Shown piece after piece: positions 24,342 through 31,349 of a stretch of DNA of 44,539 bases. A program made the position numbers and the translations under genes. Source of the stretch: Azospirillum sp. B4 (GTDB lineage: Bacteria > Pseudomonadota > Alphaproteobacteria > Azospirillales > Azospirillaceae); assembly GCF_000333275.1 (NCBI RefSeq), contig NZ_BACU01000261.1, positions 206-44,744 of the forward strand, written 5' to 3'. A model generated the notes under the pieces. That model saw only the letters and a program-made list of their open reading frames with translations. It had not been told where the DNA came from and did not search any database. Positions within the stretch are counted from its first letter, which is position 1. Every line of letters begins with the position of its first letter.

Positions 24342-24346
24342 AGGGC

Positions 24347-24484
24347 TTACGGGCGGGTGGATTTGGGGCGCTTCTTCATCACGCCGTCAGGCACTACCCG
24401 CCCCAGCATCATGCCGCCGCCTGCCACGGCCAGCAGCCAAGCGGCACGCCAGCGCAGAAGGCCCAAACCCGATCGATGATGAAT
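24347..24484 (-). other. Short open frame, possible gene remnant between ALDH and tRNA
   Basis: On the minus strand an open frame of about 45 codons ends at 24347. It reads LLRWRAAWLLAVAGGGMM then LGRVVPDGVMKKRP, a membrane-like stretch with a basic tail. There is no good start or ribosome site. It could be the truncated end of a gene cut at the edge of the atypical block, or chance. I do not recognise a family. Confidence 0.3.
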
Positions 24485-24501
24485 TTATCTGGTAAGTAGC
24501 G

Positions 24502-24525
24502 GAGACCGGATGACTCAACGGTCTC
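24502..24525. other. 7-bp perfect inverted repeat downstream of tRNA
   Basis: GAGACCG / CGGTCTC with a 10-nt loop lies 32 bp behind the 3' end of the tRNA gene. No T-run; role unclear. Confidence 0.4.
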
Positions 24526-24556
24526 AGCTGTCTATTCGCCTGCACTTTGAAGCGAA

Positions 24557-24633
24557 TGGCGCGCCCGGAAGGACTCGAACCTCCAACCCCCAGATTCGTA
24601 GTCTGGTGCTCTATCCAATTGAGCTACGGGCGC
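24557..24633 (-). tRNA. tRNA-Arg (anticodon ACG), CCA encoded
   Basis: Read from 24633: acceptor stem GCGCCCG pairs exactly with CGGGCGC, D-arm GCTCAATTGGATAGAGC, anticodon stem CCAGA/TCTGG with loop CTACGAA (anticodon ACG), T-arm GGAGG-TTCGAGT-CCTTC, discriminator G and encoded CCA. It lies 215 bp from the right end of the atypical catabolic block; its 3' end faces that block. Confidence 0.97.
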
Positions 24634-24867
24634 TTTTTCGTCTCGCCGGTGTCGGCCGGTGAGGTGGGTGCTTGTAGAGGATGATCGGGGGGGATGCAAC
24701 AGCTTTTTTTGCCGCCCTCGCGATTTCTTTCCGGCCGCCCGTCCGGCCCCGCGACGCGGGCGCAACGGCGCTGCATCGCCATGCATTGTCCAGGCGCGGG
24801 GGATGGGCTATCTACCCAATCTTCCATCTTCTCGAAATTTTTTGACCGTCCGCGGAGCGCCGCCCCC

Positions 24868-25356
24868 ATGTCGTCCAAACACGCCGATACCGCCAAGAAC
24901 TTCCCCGTCACCTGGGAAGAACTGCACCGTCATGCCAAGGCGCTGGCCTGGCGCATCAGCGACAAGGGGCCGTGGAAGGGCATCGTCGCCATCACCCGCG
25001 GCGGCCTGGTGCCGGCCGCCATCCTGGCGCGGGAACTGAACATCCGCCTGATCGACACCATCTGCATCAGCAGCTACGACCACCAGAACCAGCGCACCGC
25101 CCAGAACCTGAAGGCGCCGGTGGCGGTGGAAGGCGAGGGTGAGGGTTGGCTGATCGTCGATGACCTGGTGGACACGGGCAAGACCGCCGCCATCGTGCGC
25201 AACATGATGCCCAAGGCGCACTTCGCCACCATTTACGCCAAGCCGGCCGGGCGCCCCCTGGTGGACACCTTCATCACCGAGGTGTCGCAGGACACCTGGA
25301 TCCACTTCCCCTGGGATTTGAACCCCATCGCCTACATGCAGATCCGCAACGACTGA
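24868..25356 (+). CDS. gpt: Xanthine-guanine phosphoribosyltransferase
   Basis: 162 aa, slightly longer than E. coli Gpt (152 aa), with near-identical blocks: the [21 protein letters not shown] region, the [10 protein letters not shown] loop, the PRPP-binding [13 protein letters not shown], and [18 protein letters not shown] followed by [10 protein letters not shown]. It salvages xanthine, guanine and hypoxanthine with PRPP in the cytoplasm. The open frame runs further upstream, but the family alignment and the atypical upstream wording support ATG 24868. Confidence 0.95.
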   Translation: MSSKHADTAKNFPVTWEELHRHAKALAWRISDKGPWKGIVAITRGGLVPAAILARELNIRLIDTICISSYDHQNQRTAQNLKAPVAVEGEGEGWLIVDDLVDTGKTAAIVRNMMPKAHFATIYAKPAGRPLVDTFITEVSQDTWIHFPWDLNPIAYMQIRND

Positions 25357-25378
25357 TCCGCATTGGTCTCCGCCACGA

Positions 25379-25415
25379 CGAACGGCCCCGCCTGGCATCC
25401 CGGCGGGGCCGTTCG
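25379..25415 (+). terminator. Rho-independent-type terminator behind gpt
   Basis: Arms CGAACGGCCCCGCC and GGCGGGGCCGTTCG pair over 14 bp with a 9-nt loop, followed by CGTTT. It lies 23 bp behind the gpt stop and also faces the convergent gene at 25450. Confidence 0.8.
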
Positions 25416-25449
25416 CGTTTCCACCGAAACTCAAGCGCCCGCCAGGCAC

Positions 25450-25890
25450 CTACTTGGATTCAGGTGACACCACCTGGCTCAGATGCGGGGTGTCGGGGTC
25501 GGCGATGATGGCGCGCAGGGCGGAACGATCCTGCGGCAGCTTGCCCAGGGGCACATCCATCAGGGTGTCGGCCCGGGTGTTCAGGGGCACCGGCTTGCCG
25601 TAGATGGCGTTCAGCCGCTCGTACTCCGCCCGGTGGAAGGCGTCGTCCTCCTCGGGGTTGGGGTAGATGCGGGGGGTGATGATGATGTCTTCCTGCTGGG
25701 TGGCGCCAGTGGCGCGGCGGGGTCCCGGCGCGGGGACTGACACCGACTGGGTGGTGGCCGTGGGCTGTGCGGTGGTGGTTTGTTGCGCGTCGGCGGGCAG
25801 GGCCAACAAAGCCGCGCCCAGCAGCGCCGCCGATACGGTGGCCGATACGGTGGCCGATACGGTGAAGGAGAGGGAAAGGCGGGTCGGCAT
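25450..25890 (-). CDS. Secreted small protein of unknown function
   Basis: 146 aa from ATG 25890 with AGAGGAGAC upstream. The signal peptide (SLSFTVSATVSATVSAALLGAALLALPADAQ, given here as its span 5-35) holds three perfect copies of a 4-residue unit VSAT/TVSA from a 12-bp tandem repeat. A Thr/Gln-rich linker follows, then a short conserved-looking part with ITPRIYPNPEEDDAFHRAEY and LNAIYGKPVPLNTRADTLMD. I do not recognise a family. It is probably periplasmic. Confidence 0.72.
   Translation of the reverse strand: MPTRLSLSFTVSATVSATVSAALLGAALLALPADAQQTTTAQPTATTQSVSVPAPGPRRATGATQQEDIIITPRIYPNPEEDDAFHRAEYERLNAIYGKPVPLNTRADTLMDVPLGKLPQDRSALRAIIADPDTPHLSQVVSPESK
25829..25864 (-). repeat. 12-bp perfect tandem repeat, three copies
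   Basis: GCCGATACGGTG occurs three times in a row inside the signal-peptide coding region of the secreted protein, lengthening its hydrophobic segment in 4-residue steps. Confidence 0.92.
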
Positions 25891-26039
25891 GGCGTCGGTC
25901 TCCTCTGATGCCGGCCCAGGGGGGGCCGAACGGGTAAGGAATCCGCGACCGCGAACAAAAGCCCCCCGGAACCCGCGACCGGGGTTGCGGGGAGGCGGCG
26001 GCGGGTAAGCCACTTGAGACCGATAATATAGGCGAGACC

Positions 26040-26076
26040 GGCGCTTATTCCCAGACGGCCAGGGCGCTTATTCCCA
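26040..26076 (-). repeat. 14-bp direct repeat over the trmH-like stop codon
   Basis: GGCGCTTATTCCCA occurs at 26040-26053 and 26063-26076. The second copy contains the stop codon of the methyltransferase gene. This resembles the duplication at the end of the thioredoxin gene (5294-5338). Confidence 0.85.
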
Positions 26077-26634
26077 ACCGCCTAGCAGGGGGCGCATGCG
26101 CTTGCTGTCCACATTGCGCACCTTCTGGCGGCCGTGGACATGGGCCGGGGCGGGCGCGATGGGGCCGCCGGCCCGCACCGGGCGCTCGGCGAAGCGGCCC
26201 AGCGAGATCATGCGGTCGTACATGACGATGGCGGCGGCCACGGCCACGTTGACGCAGAATTTGATGGGAATCTTGATGATGTGCTCGCAGCGCGCCTGCA
26301 TGGCCGGCGACAAACTGCCGCGCTCCGGCCCCAGGACATAGGCCGCCCGCAGCGGGTGGCGGAAGCTGGGCAGGTCCACCGCGTCATCCGTCAGTTCCAC
26401 GCCAACCAGGGTGCAGCCCTCGGGCAGGGCCATGGCCGCGACGCTGGGATAGGTGTAGAGCGGGACGTGGTCCTGGCCGCCGGACGTGTCCACCCGGTTC
26501 ACCTCATCCAGGTCCAGGGCCGCGTTCACGGTGAACACGAAACTCGCCCCGAACGCATGTCCGGAGCGCATGATGGTCCCGATGTTGCCCGACTTGCTGA
26601 TCCCCTCGGCGCCCAGGGCGAAATATCCGCGCAT
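26068..26634 (-). CDS. TrmH/SpoU-family RNA 2'-O-methyltransferase
   Basis: 188 aa; ATG 26634 begins the family core directly, and the longer open frame adds unsupported residues. SPOUT motifs are present: motif 1 SKSGNIGTIMRSGHAFGA, motif 2 YVLGPERGSLSPAMQ, motif 3 IKIPIKFCVNVAVAAAIVMYDR with the Asn of the usual N-V-S/A knot. It methylates ribose in tRNA or rRNA; the target cannot be fixed from sequence. It is divergent from the asparaginase gene (136 bp between starts). Confidence 0.9.
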   Translation of the reverse strand: MRGYFALGAEGISKSGNIGTIMRSGHAFGASFVFTVNAALDLDEVNRVDTSGGQDHVPLYTYPSVAAMALPEGCTLVGVELTDDAVDLPSFRHPLRAAYVLGPERGSLSPAMQARCEHIIKIPIKFCVNVAVAAAIVMYDRMISLGRFAERPVRAGGPIAPAPAHVHGRQKVRNVDSKRMRPLLGGWE

Positions 26635-26770
26635 GCCGCGCACCTTGCACAAGGCAAGCCGCTTGGGCAAGGTTCCAGCCCCTCGGGAAACAGGATTGCA
26701 GTCATGCCCCGCCCGGGGGGAGAACGCGCATCCAGACCCATCAGGCAACCCCTCAGGCGGACGGCCGGCC

Positions 26771-27886
26771 ATGCACGACCACGACGATCACGATCATCAC
26801 CACGGTGACGGCTGCGGCCATGACCATCAGCTGGCCAAGGACCAGACGGCGGTGCGCCAGATCTCCATCCCCGACCGGTCCGACGCGCCCATCCTGGTGG
26901 AGGTGACGCGGGGGGCCATGGTGGAATCCCGCCATCGCGGCCGGGTGGTGGTGGTGGACGCCGACGCCCGCGTGGTGGCCCACTGGGGGGACGTGGACGG
27001 GTTGGTCTATCCCCGCTCCTCCAACAAGGCCTTGCAGGCCATCCCCCTGATCGAAAGCGGGGCGGCCGACGCCTACGCTGTCACGGATGAGGAACTGGCC
27101 CTGGCCTGCGCCTCCCACCAGGGGGAGACCATGCACACCCAGCGCGTGGCCGCCTGGCTGGACCGGCTGGACCTGTCGGTGGACCACCTGGAATGCGGCG
27201 CCCATCTGCCGACGCATGAGCCGACGGCGGCCGCCTTGCTGGCGGCGGGCGGGCGGCCCACGGCCCTGCACAACAACTGCTCCGGCAAGCACACCGGCTT
27301 CCTGGCGGTGGCCAAGCACAAGGGGGAGAAGCTGGCCGGCTACGTCCGGTATCAGCACCCGGTGCAGCAGCGCATCCTGGGCGTCATCGAACAGGTGACG
27401 GGGCAGGACCTCAGCCGCGCCCCCTGGGGCGTGGACGGCTGTTCCATCCCCACCATCGGCCTGCCCCTGGGCGCCCTGGCCCTGGGCATGGCCCGCCTGG
27501 CCGATCCCGACAGCCTGCCCGACCGGCGGGCGGAGGCGGTGACGCGCCTGCGCCGCGCCTGGGGGGCCCATCCCGAACTGGTGGGCGGCACCGGCAACTT
27601 CGACACCGAGGTCATGCGCGCCGCCAATTCCGCCGTGCTGCTGAAGTCGGGGGCGGAGGGCGTGTGCTGCGCCGTGCTGCCGGAACACGGCTTGGGCATC
27701 GCCCTGAAGATCGAGGACGGGGCGCCCCGGGCCGCCGGCCCCGCCATGGCGGCGGTGCTGAAGCGCCTGGGCGTGCTGCCCGACACGGTGTGGGACGGCG
27801 TCGCCCACCTGGCCGTCGCCCCCGTCACCAGCCGCCGGGGCGACACCGTCGGCGAAATCCGCCCCACCGCGGCGGCGGCGGGGTGA
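26771..27886 (+). CDS. L-asparaginase II of the Rhizobium etli ReAV type, His-rich N-terminus
   Basis: 371 aa. Residues that form the active centre of R. etli ReAV are all present with the same spacing, shifted by 35: S83-x-x-K86 (SSNK), S115 (CASHQGE), C170-x-x-K173 (NNCSGK) and C224 (DGCSIPT); ReAV has S48, K51, S80, C135, K138, C189. It hydrolyses asparagine to aspartate and ammonia. The shift arises from an extra N-terminus that carries 8 His, 6 Asp and one Cys in its first 19 residues, a likely metal-binding tail. ATG 26771 is the start of that tail; a later start would remove it. Confidence 0.9.
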   Translation: MHDHDDHDHHHGDGCGHDHQLAKDQTAVRQISIPDRSDAPILVEVTRGAMVESRHRGRVVVVDADARVVAHWGDVDGLVYPRSSNKALQAIPLIESGAADAYAVTDEELALACASHQGETMHTQRVAAWLDRLDLSVDHLECGAHLPTHEPTAAALLAAGGRPTALHNNCSGKHTGFLAVAKHKGEKLAGYVRYQHPVQQRILGVIEQVTGQDLSRAPWGVDGCSIPTIGLPLGALALGMARLADPDSLPDRRAEAVTRLRRAWGAHPELVGGTGNFDTEVMRAANSAVLLKSGAEGVCCAVLPEHGLGIALKIEDGAPRAAGPAMAAVLKRLGVLPDTVWDGVAHLAVAPVTSRRGDTVGEIRPTAAAAG

Positions 27887-27966
27887 GCCGGATATGAGGG
27901 GGCGGTCGATCATTGGGCCCATGCCCAAATGATGGTACCATCGTCTCATCAGGAAGGTTTTCCGCG

Positions 27967-28203
27967 ATGAACCATAGTCCGCCTCGCCGCTCCGTCCCGC
28001 TTCCACATGGGGAAGATGAGGAATTTCATCGCCAAGCCAAGGAATTGGTAGCCTCGCTTGAGGCTGCGCAGGCCGAGCTTGATCGCGACGGGCCGGTTTC
28101 CCGTGATGAACTGGCCTCCATGCTACGGGAACTGGGGCGAGAGTGGGGACTGGACGATGATGTGGATGAGGCGGCGAAAAAAGGGCCTGTGCCAAATCCG
28201 TGA
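27967..28203 (+). CDS. Putative antitoxin of a ParE-type pair
   Basis: 78 aa, start ATG with AGGAAGG before it. It is acidic and helical (DEEFHRQAKELVASLEAAQAELDRDG, SRDELASMLRELGREWGLD) and ends in a short charged tail. I do not recognise a DNA-binding domain. Its stop codon overlaps the start of the toxin-like gene by one base, the usual antitoxin-toxin layout. The assignment rests mainly on the partner. Confidence 0.6.
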   Translation: MNHSPPRRSVPLPHGEDEEFHRQAKELVASLEAAQAELDRDGPVSRDELASMLRELGREWGLDDDVDEAAKKGPVPNP

Positions 28204-28520
28204 TGCGTCTATCGGATCTGCTGGCTGATCCGCCTGAGAATCTATCCGCCGCCGCTGCCCGGGATCTTTTGCGGATCTTGAGGGAGAGTTGGCAGGAATG
28301 GGGTAGCCATACCGCCTTCCAGACACGGAATCGCCTCTTCAAACGCTGCCATTCGGTAGCCGATGGCGTGGCGCATGGCCACAGCCGCCCGGACATCGCG
28401 CACAGCCATCCATGGCTTTTCCTGAACGAGGCGCCTTTTGTGATCGTGTACCACCCCGGTACGCGGCGGGTGGTCCGTATCCTTCACGGGGCCAGGGACT
28501 TTCCTCGGATTCTCCGATGA
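28203..28520 (+). CDS. ParE/RelE-family toxin-like protein
   Basis: 105 aa from ATG 28203 (a GTG one codon earlier is possible). The middle and C-terminal parts follow the ParE pattern: GHSRPDIAHSHPWLFL, then the strand PFVIVYHPGTRRVVRILH and the final GARDFPRILR (H-x-x-R-D). ParE toxins act on gyrase, RelE on ribosome-bound mRNA; the branch is not certain. It is translationally coupled to the 78-aa gene. Confidence 0.75.
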   Translation: MRLSDLLADPPENLSAAAARDLLRILRESWQEWGSHTAFQTRNRLFKRCHSVADGVAHGHSRPDIAHSHPWLFLNEAPFVIVYHPGTRRVVRILHGARDFPRILR

Positions 28521-28528
28521 CCGGGCAG

Positions 28529-28568
28529 TAAAAAGCCCGCCGGTGTCCGTCAGGATCACCGGCGGGTT
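28529..28568 (-). terminator. Rho-independent terminator of amtB
   Basis: On the minus strand a 12-bp stem (AACCCGCCGGTG with CACCGGCGGGCT, one G-U pair, 11-nt loop) is followed by TTTTT. It lies 21 bp behind the amtB stop. It may also stop readthrough from the toxin-antitoxin pair, though the plus-strand T-run is short. Confidence 0.85.
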
Positions 28569-28588
28569 CTGGGGCTGCCCCGCCCTTT

Positions 28589-30001
28589 TTAGTGGATGGA
28601 CTCGCCGTGCAGGGCGATGTCCAGGCCGTCGCGCTCGATATCCTCATCCACGCGCAGGCCGATCACCAGATCGATGATCTTCAGCAGGACGAAGGTGATG
28701 ACGCCGCACCACACGACGGTGAAGGCGACACCTTCCAGCTGGGTGATGACCTGGGCGGCGTTGCCCTCGATCAAACCCAGCTTCGTGTCCGGCGCGTCCT
28801 TCAGCGCGGCGGCGAAGGCCCCCTCGCTGTTGGCGATGGAGATTTTGGCGAAGACGCCGGTCAGGATGGCACCCACGATGCCGCCGATGCCGTGCACGCC
28901 GAAGGCGTCCAGGCTGTCGTCATAGCCCAGGGCCCGCTTCAGGGAGGTGGCGGTGAAGAAGCAGATGACGCCGGCGGCGATGCCGATGGCGAAGGCGCCC
29001 ACCGTGTCGACGAAGCCGGCGGCCGGGGTGATGGCCACCAGGCCGGCGACGGCGCCGGAGATGATGCCCAGGACCGAGGGCTTGCCCTTCAGCGCCCACT
29101 CGACGAACACCCAGGCCAGCGCCGCCGCACCCGTGGCCACCTGGGTCACGGTCATGGCCATGCCGGCGCGCGGACCGGCGGTCAGGGCCGAACCGGCGTT
29201 GAAGCCGAACCAGCCCACCCACAGCAGCGAGGCGCCGATGAGGCTGAGCACCAGGTTGTGCGGGCTGAAGTCGGCGTTCGGGTAGCCCTTGCGCTTGCCG
29301 ATCACCAGGCAGGCCACCAGGCCGGCGATGCCGGCGTTGATGTGCACCACGGTGCCGCCGGCGAAGTCCAGCACGCCCAGCTTGGCCAGATAGCCGTTGG
29401 GGTGCCACACCGTGTGGGCGATGGGGGCGTAGACCAGCAGTGACCACAGCGTGATGAAGATCAGCATGGCCGAGAACTTCATGCGATCGGCGAAGGCGCC
29501 GGTGATCAGCGCCGGCGTGATGATCGCGAAGGTCATCTGGTACATCATGAACACCGGCTCCGGGATCGTCGGGGCCAGGGCGTGCGTGCCGGCCGGGTCC
29601 ATGCCCGCCAGCAGGATGCGGCTGAAGCCGCCGATGAATTCCTTGGCGTCCGTCGCGTCGCTGGCGGCGGTGAAGGACAGGCTGTAGCCCACCAGCGCCC
29701 ACAGGACGGTGATCAGACAGGTGATGGCGAAGCTTTGCATCACCATGGCCAGCACGTTGAACTTGCGGACCATGCCGCCGTAGAACAGCGCCAGGCCGGG
29801 GATGGTCATCATCAGCACCAGGGCGGTGGACATCAGCATCCACGCCGTGTCGCCGCCGCTGATGGCGGGGGCGGCCGGTGCCGCGGCCGCGGCGGCTTCA
29901 GCGGCGGGGGCCGCCGCGTCCTGCGCGAAGGCCAGCGCGGGCAGGGCCGCCGCCAGCGCCATCGCGCCCAGTCCAACTACACGCTTTCCCACCACGCTCA
30001 T
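28589..30001 (-). CDS. amtB: Ammonium transporter AmtB
   Basis: 470 aa from ATG 30001 (another ATG lies 12 bp upstream). A signal peptide and Ala/Pro-rich linker precede 11 transmembrane segments. Family blocks: ALFYGGMVRKFNVLAMVMQS, WALVGYSLSF, the first pore His in YAPIAHTVWHPNGYLA, GGTVVHINAG, and the second in DAFGVHGIGGIVGAILTG. It conducts ammonia across the inner membrane. No glnK gene is next to it, unlike the usual glnK-amtB operon. A sigma-54-like sequence lies 102-117 bp upstream. Confidence 0.96.
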   Translation of the reverse strand: MSVVGKRVVGLGAMALAAALPALAFAQDAAAPAAEAAAAAAPAAPAISGGDTAWMLMSTALVLMMTIPGLALFYGGMVRKFNVLAMVMQSFAITCLITVLWALVGYSLSFTAASDATDAKEFIGGFSRILLAGMDPAGTHALAPTIPEPVFMMYQMTFAIITPALITGAFADRMKFSAMLIFITLWSLLVYAPIAHTVWHPNGYLAKLGVLDFAGGTVVHINAGIAGLVACLVIGKRKGYPNADFSPHNLVLSLIGASLLWVGWFGFNAGSALTAGPRAGMAMTVTQVATGAAALAWVFVEWALKGKPSVLGIISGAVAGLVAITPAAGFVDTVGAFAIGIAAGVICFFTATSLKRALGYDDSLDAFGVHGIGGIVGAILTGVFAKISIANSEGAFAAALKDAPDTKLGLIEGNAAQVITQLEGVAFTVVWCGVITFVLLKIIDLVIGLRVDEDIERDGLDIALHGESIH

Positions 30002-30102
30002 CCCGCACCCCATTCCCAGTCGTTACCAGCCAAGTCGTTACAGCCAACCCGCGCCCACCAAAGGGCGCCGCCCCCTCGTTCAAAAAAGGACGCCGCCCTT
30101 CT

Positions 30103-30118
30103 TTCAAACTTCGTGCCG
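30103..30118 (-). promoter_or_regulatory. Candidate sigma-54 promoter of amtB
   Basis: The minus strand reads CGGCACG-N4-TTGAA against the consensus TGGCACG-N4-TTGCA. The -24 GG is present, but the -12 GC reads GA, so the match is imperfect. The position upstream of amtB fits nitrogen control. Confidence 0.35.
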
Positions 30119-30387
30119 CGCCGCACCCAGACAGTACCTGGGCTTTTCATGGGCGGAGCGTGACTGATTTATGGGCGGGCCGGCGCCTGCGGCTTAAGGG
30201 AATGCGGAGTGGATGCCTATAATATGGGCGGGATTTCATCTAAAATGGCGGGTGTATCGCAGATTTATCAACGCTCTAGCTTCGTAAGCGGTCAAATATC
30301 GGCGCCTTTGGCGGCAGATGAAAACACAATTGCCCATTCAGTGGGCAAAATCCGGCCAATGAGAAGAGCCGCCCCAAAAACGGCAAC

Positions 30388-30432
30388 GCCGGCACCACCC
30401 CTTTTCATGAGCGAAAAGGGGGCGGTGCCGGC
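30388..30432 (-). terminator. Terminator hairpin behind the 79-aa acidic gene
   Basis: GCCGGCACC-CCCCTTTT arms pair with AAAAGGGG-GGTGCCGGC (one bulged position each side). On the minus strand TTTTT follows after a few bases. It lies 41 bp behind the stop of the gene at 30473. Confidence 0.75.
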
Positions 30433-30472
30433 GGCTTCGAAAACGCGCGAAGGAGATCGCGGGGATGCGCGA

Positions 30473-30712
30473 TTACTCTTCTTCCTCGTCGGCGTCCTGC
30501 TCGATCTGGTTGGCCAGGTCGTGCAGCATGTCGACCACGTCCTGGTGGGTGGTCTCTTCCACCGCCTGGTTCACGGCCACTTCGATCATGGCGACCGCGA
30601 CATAGGCGGCCAGGGGGCCGGCCTCCTTGAGCGCCGCCTCAAGATGCTTTTCCGCGACGCTCAGCGCCTTCTCGAACAGGGCTTCCGCGGTGGAGTTGTT
30701 GGTGTCGCTCAT
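30473..30712 (-). CDS. Small acidic protein of unknown function
   Basis: 79 aa, ATG with AAGG upstream. It is fully helical in appearance: EALFEKALSVAEKHLEAAL, then AAYVAVAMIEVAVNQAVEET, and a very acidic end (IEQDADEEEE). Own start, own terminator and codon use like its neighbours support a real gene. I recognise no family. Confidence 0.7.
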   Translation of the reverse strand: MSDTNNSTAEALFEKALSVAEKHLEAALKEAGPLAAYVAVAMIEVAVNQAVEETTHQDVVDMLHDLANQIEQDADEEEE

Positions 30713-30869
30713 GGCAGACCTTCACTGTGATAATAGGGGTGTATGGGTCGGTTGCCGGGCAGCTATAGCACCGTTCCCAAGGGCCGTCACGCCACCCCGC
30801 TTGCCAAAGGCCGTCCCCCACCCCTAATCCCTGGGGCTGATCCCGCCCCGTCACAGGAACTTAACGCCC

Positions 30870-31349
30870 GTGTCCGTCCCGAACCCGCTTCCGCCAGGCC
30901 CCGCCGGTGTCCCCACTGGGGCCGACGATCCGTCTTTCGACTTGGCCGACGCTGCCAGTTACCGTTTCTGGACGGATGAACATGTGCGCTTCAACGACCT
31001 GGACCCGGTGGGCCATGTCAACAACAACGCCTTCGGCGTCTATTTCGAATCGGGCCGCGTGGCGCTGCACCAGTCGTTGCGCACGGCGGGGGATTTCAGG
31101 CGCCATGCCATCGTGATGCGCAAGATCACCATCGACTACCTGGCGGAGATCACCTACCCCAACGCCGTGCGCGTCGGCACCCGCCTGGTGCGGCTGGGCC
31201 GCACCTCATGGACCACGGGCTGCGCCCTGTTCGTTGACGGCCGCTGCCACGCCACCGCCCTGTCGGTTTCGGTCCTGGTGGACGCTGGCAGCCACCGACC
31301 CACCCCCATTCCTGATGATCTGCGCCCCGCGCTGGAGGGTTTCCTGTGA
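30870..31349 (+). CDS. Acyl-CoA thioesterase (4HBT hotdog fold)
   Basis: 159 aa from GTG 30870. The core has VRFNDLDPVGHVNNNAFGVYFESGRVAL, the catalytic Asp segment of the 4HBT family, then IVMRKITIDYLAEITYP and VRVGTRLVRLGRTSWTTGCALF. It hydrolyses acyl-CoA thioesters in the cytoplasm. Its stop overlaps the GTG start of the RNA methyltransferase by 4 bp, so the two are coupled although no functional link is obvious. Confidence 0.88.
   Translation: MSVPNPLPPGPAGVPTGADDPSFDLADAASYRFWTDEHVRFNDLDPVGHVNNNAFGVYFESGRVALHQSLRTAGDFRRHAIVMRKITIDYLAEITYPNAVRVGTRLVRLGRTSWTTGCALFVDGRCHATALSVSVLVDAGSHRPTPIPDDLRPALEGFL

Larger units (their letters stand above)
30014..30472. other. 459-bp intergenic region upstream of amtB
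   Basis: No gene seen. It holds two similar 25-bp segments with CGCCGCCC...TTCAAA (about 30066-30110), a sigma-54-like site (30103-30118), a perfect TTGCCCA/TGGGCAA hairpin with 5-nt loop (30330-30348) and the terminator at 30388-30432. Confidence 0.5.

Noticed and set aside
30388..30432. CRISPR-like or riboswitch structure upstream of amtB
   Set aside because: It is a single GC-rich hairpin followed by T's on the minus strand, best read as a terminator; no repeated spacers exist.
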